A stretch of 64,000 bases of DNA from Skermania sp. ID1734. Lineage in GTDB: Bacteria; Actinomycetota; Actinomycetes; Mycobacteriales; Mycobacteriaceae. Below the pieces are notes generated by a model, which made no database searches, had not been told where the DNA came from, and saw only the letters and a list, made by a program, of their open reading frames with translations. Where the stretch lies: contig NZ_VLIY01000010.1 of assembly GCF_007489285.1 (NCBI RefSeq), positions 62,001-126,000 of the forward strand. Reading direction: 5' to 3'. The number at the start of each line of letters is the position of its first letter. Within the stretch, counting starts at the first letter, position 1. A program made the position numbers and the translations under genes. Shown one piece after another: positions 60,858-64,000 of the stretch.

Positions 60858-61274
60858 TTACCGAAAGCGCGACGCGATGACGGTGCGCGGCAAGTCATGC
60901 GGGCTCGGATGCGCGATGAGAATTCTGATCTCATCAGGGTCCACCCCGTCGACGAAGGTGATGCCGTTGACCGTTTGCGTGCAGGTGCTGGGATCGTACG
61001 CGCGCAAGCGCGCGGTGATCTGGTCGAGCTCTTCGACGGTTTCGGTGGCCCACATGACGAATTCGACGCCCACGTCGCCGACCCTGCGACGGGCTCCCGT
61101 GTGGCTTTCGTGCAGATAAATCTGAAAGCCATCCGGCGCGATGAGCAGCGCGGCCTGGTCATCTTGTACCGAGACCCGGCACCCGAGTACGTCGCAATAG
61201 AACTTCACCGACGGCGCCAGTTGCGAAACGTGCATCAACCACGACGTGGCCCGGACACCGCTTTGTTCGCTCAT
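60858..61274 (-). CDS. VOC family protein
   Basis: The 138-residue protein starts at an ATG (61274) after AAGGAG. The first VOC module is SWLMHVSQLAPSVKFYCDVLGC; the second ends DGVDPDEIRILIAHP. FQIYLHESHTGARRR supplies a His/Glu pattern seen in glyoxalase-like proteins. Its substrate is unknown. It is the next gene after the CDF transporter on the same strand (18 nt). Confidence 0.83.
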   Translation of the reverse strand: MSEQSGVRATSWLMHVSQLAPSVKFYCDVLGCRVSVQDDQAALLIAPDGFQIYLHESHTGARRRVGDVGVEFVMWATETVEELDQITARLRAYDPSTCTQTVNGITFVDGVDPDEIRILIAHPSPHDLPRTVIASRFR

Positions 61275-61382
61275 CGTCAATCGCTCCTTCTCCGGATCGG
61301 GCCGTGGGTGCGGTCTCATTCTGGTTCAGCAACATTCCGGGCGTCCAAGACTTGGGCGTTATCCGTTGATAAGCAACGCCGA

Positions 61383-62309
61383 TCACGTCTCCGCCGAGAG
61401 CACCGGGCGATTGAGAATCTGATCGATGCGCGTGTTGCGTGCCGTCTGCAGCAACGCCCGGGTGAGCACTGAACCCGGCTGCGCCGCGGCGGTGACCAGG
61501 ACGACACGCGCGGTGATCGACGGACTGTCGAGCCGACGCACGCGGGTCCCCGCCGGCGGCCGCAGCGTTTGCAGCCAGGTCTGCGGAATGATGGTGGCCC
61601 ATCGGCCGGTACTCACATGCGCCAGTAACGCCACCACCGAATCGGTTTCGAGCTGCGGTGTCACCACCAGATCGCGGCCGGCCAAGGCGTCGTCGATGAG
61701 CTGGCGTCCGCGCATGCCGTGCGCGAGCAGACACATCGGTAACTCCAGTGCGTCGGGCCAGCTGATGGTGCTCGACTGCCCGCCGAGTAGTTCACTGCTG
61801 GCCACCAGGACGTGCTGTTCCTCGTAGAGATGCGTGATGGCCAGGTCGCCGGTGTCTTGGCGGTCCGGGTAGATGATCCCGGCATCCAGCTCGAATCGGC
61901 GGATGCGATCGATGATGTCGGCCGAGCGCATGCTCGCCTCGAGTTGCACGCGCACCAGCGGGTGTTCGGCGCAAAACGGGTCGGTGAGCAGGGCGACCGT
62001 ACCGGCGGCGGCCGGAATCACCCCGAGGCGCAGGTCGCCGGTCAAGCCGGTCTGCAACGCGGTGACTTCCTGCTTGAGGGCGTCGTGGTCGGCCAGGATG
62101 CGCCGCGCCCACAACACCAGCCGCTCGCCTTCCGGCGTCAGCCCCTCGAAGGTGCGCCCGCGTCGCACCAGCGGCACCTTCAGCTCCTGCTCGAGCTTGC
62201 GAATGGCCTCCGACAACGCCGGTTGCGACACGTAACAGGCACTGGCCGCCCGCGCGAAATGACGCTCCCGGGCAAGTGCGACAAAGTATTCCAGCTGACG
62301 AAATAGCAC
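61383..62309 (-). CDS. LysR family transcriptional regulator
   Basis: The 308-residue protein begins MLFRQLEYFVALARERHFARAA with the LysR helix-turn-helix YVSQPALSEAIRKLEQELKVPLVRR. The effector domain is of normal length (GDLRLGVIPAAAGTVALLTDPF, later VVALLAHVSTGRWATIIPQ). It lies 3 nt downstream of the PucR gene on the same strand, so the two regulators are co-transcribed. Target genes are not evident in the window. Confidence 0.92.
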   Translation of the reverse strand: MLFRQLEYFVALARERHFARAASACYVSQPALSEAIRKLEQELKVPLVRRGRTFEGLTPEGERLVLWARRILADHDALKQEVTALQTGLTGDLRLGVIPAAAGTVALLTDPFCAEHPLVRVQLEASMRSADIIDRIRRFELDAGIIYPDRQDTGDLAITHLYEEQHVLVASSELLGGQSSTISWPDALELPMCLLAHGMRGRQLIDDALAGRDLVVTPQLETDSVVALLAHVSTGRWATIIPQTWLQTLRPPAGTRVRRLDSPSITARVVLVTAAAQPGSVLTRALLQTARNTRIDQILNRPVLSAET

Positions 62310-62312
62310 GTG

Positions 62313-63539
62313 CTATTCGACCATGCCCTTCTTCATTCGAACCGCTTGCACTGCGGCCGCCAACTCGGCGAGTGCGAGCGGGTCACTCAACGACCGACCG
62401 GTCAGCTCACGGATCCGGTTCAATCGGTAGCGGACGGTGTTCGGGTGACAGTGCAGGATTCGTGCGGCGCGGTCGGCCGACCCGCCGTTGTGCAAAAACG
62501 CGTGCAAAGTGTCGAGCAGTGCGTCACGATCCTCGGGCATCAGCTCGATTACAGCGCCGAGCACCTCCTTGGCCAACCGCCGTCCCTCGTCCGGGTCGTG
62601 CGCAACCAGGGCGGCCAGCGGGCTGCCGCTGAATACCCGAACTTCGGTCTTGCCGACCGGGATTTCCGCGAGCGCCGTGCGCGCCAAATGCAGGGCGCGC
62701 GGGGTGTCGGCAAGCGACGAGAAGGGCGGGCTCACGCCGGTGCGCGCGTGCGCAGTTGCGCGCAGAATCTCGAACACTGCGTCGCTGTGCTCGTCATGCA
62801 TCGCGACAACACCCGCCTGCAGCGTAGAGGTGAGTTGCCACGCCGACACGATCCCGCGTTCGGCCAGTCGCCGCTCGACACCGATAAGGCTCTCGTCGGC
62901 GAGTCCCCGCGTCTCGGCGGCAACAACGACCAACTTCGCGTCGATCGGCAGGCCGAGCAATTTGCCGACCTCCCACGGCGAAGTGTCGCGCATCATCTGA
63001 CCGGTGAGCAGCGACTCCACCAGCGCTGAGCGCCGCCGTTGCTGGGTGGCCACCAGTTCCGCGGTGGCCAGGCGGTACGCCTCGGTCAACACCAAGGCAT
63101 GCTCGTCGGACAGTCGCCACAACGTGCTCGAGGCCTCGACCAGCGCGGCCAGCGTTTCCGGCCGATCGTCTCGCCGGGCGTGCTCGGCAAGCACGTCCCA
63201 CAGCATTGCGCAGCCAATCCGGTAGACCTGCAACACTTCCGGCAGCGGTGCCCGCTGGTGAGCGCGGCGGCGACCGGTTTCCGACGGTGCGGCCAGGTCC
63301 GGGGTGACGGACGGATCGTCGAGGCCGCTGACCATGAAGCGCAGGTTGAGCGCGATCGAGCGGTGCAGATCGTCACGCGGGACGATGTCGCCCTCGCGGT
63401 AGAGATCGATTCGTGCACACGATGTCGTGCACACCTCGTCGATCAATTTGGGGAGGCGCTGGCGAGCAACGGCGACGAGGTCCGCGAATGCCGCGCCGCG
63501 CGTCGACGCGCAGGTATGGGCAGCAGTTCGATCGTTCAT
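62313..63539 (-). CDS. PucR/CdaR-type transcriptional regulator
   Basis: The 408-residue protein starts at an ATG (63539) with TTGGAG upstream; the longer frame to 63584 lacks a better site. It has an RsbRD-like helical N-terminal part, a middle GGDEF-like region (PWEVGKLLGLPIDAKLVVVAAETRG) and the PucR helix-turn-helix LHAFLHNGGSADRAARILHCHPNTVRYRLNRIRELTG. It differs from the PucR protein at 56268. It is co-transcribed with the LysR gene. Confidence 0.88.
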   Translation of the reverse strand: MNDRTAAHTCASTRGAAFADLVAVARQRLPKLIDEVCTTSCARIDLYREGDIVPRDDLHRSIALNLRFMVSGLDDPSVTPDLAAPSETGRRRAHQRAPLPEVLQVYRIGCAMLWDVLAEHARRDDRPETLAALVEASSTLWRLSDEHALVLTEAYRLATAELVATQQRRRSALVESLLTGQMMRDTSPWEVGKLLGLPIDAKLVVVAAETRGLADESLIGVERRLAERGIVSAWQLTSTLQAGVVAMHDEHSDAVFEILRATAHARTGVSPPFSSLADTPRALHLARTALAEIPVGKTEVRVFSGSPLAALVAHDPDEGRRLAKEVLGAVIELMPEDRDALLDTLHAFLHNGGSADRAARILHCHPNTVRYRLNRIRELTGRSLSDPLALAELAAAVQAVRMKKGMVE

Positions 63540-63605
63540 GGAACTCCAATTCCACCACGCGCAGCAATATGCGCCAGTCTGCACACCGGGTCGTTCAGAT
63601 CTGCG

Positions 63606-64000
63606 CTAGCCGGTCGGGCTGGCCGTGCCATCCAGGTCCTCTTCGGAGACAGCCTTTTCCCACGATTCCGGCAGACGCGGTCCTTTTCCGAAATACCGAT
63701 CCCCGCGTTCGTTGGTAGCCCAGCCACCGGCGGTGTAACCGGCGAGCGTGAAGCACGCTTCACAGAACTGTTTGCCGAACAGCGACAGGTAAATGCTGCG
63801 ATGGACCGTCCTCGCCTTGCCGTTCACTCGATCGAACGCCTCGGCGACAGCGGGCTGGGCCTCGAGCAGCGAGTAACGCCGGAAGTCCATCACCGGCTCC
63901 AGCGAAAAGCGAACTAAGCCAAGTCTGTTCAGGTTTGCCAGGTACTCTGTGTTTCGTTCGGGCCAGAAGCACCCTGCCATGTCGGCGATCATGTTGATCC
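63606..64000 (-). CDS. DUF4393 (Abi-alpha-like) protein, N-terminus outside window
   Basis: The visible 131 residues read through the right edge in the same frame (INMIADMAGCFW at the margin, matching INMVAEMSGCRW of the paralogue). Shared blocks are LANLNRLGLVRFSLEPV, DFRRYSLLEAQPAVAEA, RSIYLSLFGKQFCEACF and GGWATNERGDRYFGKGP. It is a paralogue of the protein at 59041-59907. An internal ATG at 63992 is not its start. Confidence 0.83.
   Translation of the reverse strand, partial: INMIADMAGCFWPERNTEYLANLNRLGLVRFSLEPVMDFRRYSLLEAQPAVAEAFDRVNGKARTVHRSIYLSLFGKQFCEACFTLAGYTAGGWATNERGDRYFGKGPRLPESWEKAVSEEDLDGTASPTG

Overview
The window is high-GC actinobacterial DNA, most likely from a member of the Mycobacteriaceae. 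The evidence is family content that I recognise by sequence: a ChoD-type GMC oxidoreductase, a 549-residue actinobacterial QcrB, an AnsP-type asparagine permease, an Ltp1-like thiolase, a DUF222/13E12-type HNH protein, GAF-ANTAR and DUF4242 proteins, and frequent GTG starts. The species cannot be fixed from the sequence. I saw no rRNA, tRNA, CRISPR array or intact insertion sequence.

Layout. 0-3 kb: end of a lipid or steroid-type acyl-CoA cluster (MaoC-like hydratase, Ltp1-like thiolase), a hotdog thioesterase and a GNAT enzyme. 3-4.6 kb: an HxlR regulator divergent from a haloalkane-dehalogenase-like hydrolase, with a palindromic operator between them. 4.6-16.3 kb: a compact aromatic meta-cleavage locus. 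One arm on the minus strand holds HyuA, HyuB, LigB-type dioxygenase, LigA-type subunit, acetamidase/formamidase and C-C bond hydrolase. The plus-strand arm holds 2-hydroxypentadienoate hydratase, acylating acetaldehyde dehydrogenase and 4-hydroxy-2-oxovalerate aldolase. Two IclR regulators lie between the arms. Together the genes predict ring cleavage, hydrolysis to 2-hydroxypenta-2,4-dienoate, then pyruvate plus acetyl-CoA. The unusual part is the HyuAB plus amidase front end, which suggests an N-containing or ketone-bearing substrate. 16.2-18.5 kb: an SRPBCC/thiolase-like fusion without the usual thiolase cysteine.

18.5-24.2 kb is accessory DNA with gene debris: an RHH protein, a truncated toxin-like piece, a frameshifted acyl-CoA dehydrogenase tail, a DUF222-HNH protein with a leaderless promoter, and a 108-bp broken copy of part of the ansP gene found 26 kb away. 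A secreted HNH/excalibur nuclease follows, and then a complete type I restriction-modification operon (hsdM-hsdS-hsdR, 24.2-30.2 kb).

30.4-45.9 kb carries stress and signalling genes (GAF-ANTAR, RsbW-like kinase, two STAS proteins, a CsbD-like repeat protein behind a SigF-type promoter), an orphan alkB, an esterase, small proteins, a PIN-like/RHH toxin-antitoxin pair, and an aromatic amino acid hydroxylase overlapping a COMT-like methyltransferase. 46-56 kb: an MFS exporter, ansP with a coupled small membrane protein, an orphan qcrB, GtrA, a DinB-like/TetR fused reading frame and choD. 56-64 kb: two PucR-type regulators, DUF445 and two DUF4393 paralogues, a CDF transporter, a VOC protein and a LysR regulator.

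The observations I rate highest are the hybrid meta-cleavage locus; a dispersed palindromic element present once between genes and once inside a coding sequence; the hydroxylase-methyltransferase pair; the orphan QcrB; and the SigF-type promoter feeding a 29-residue-repeat protein.
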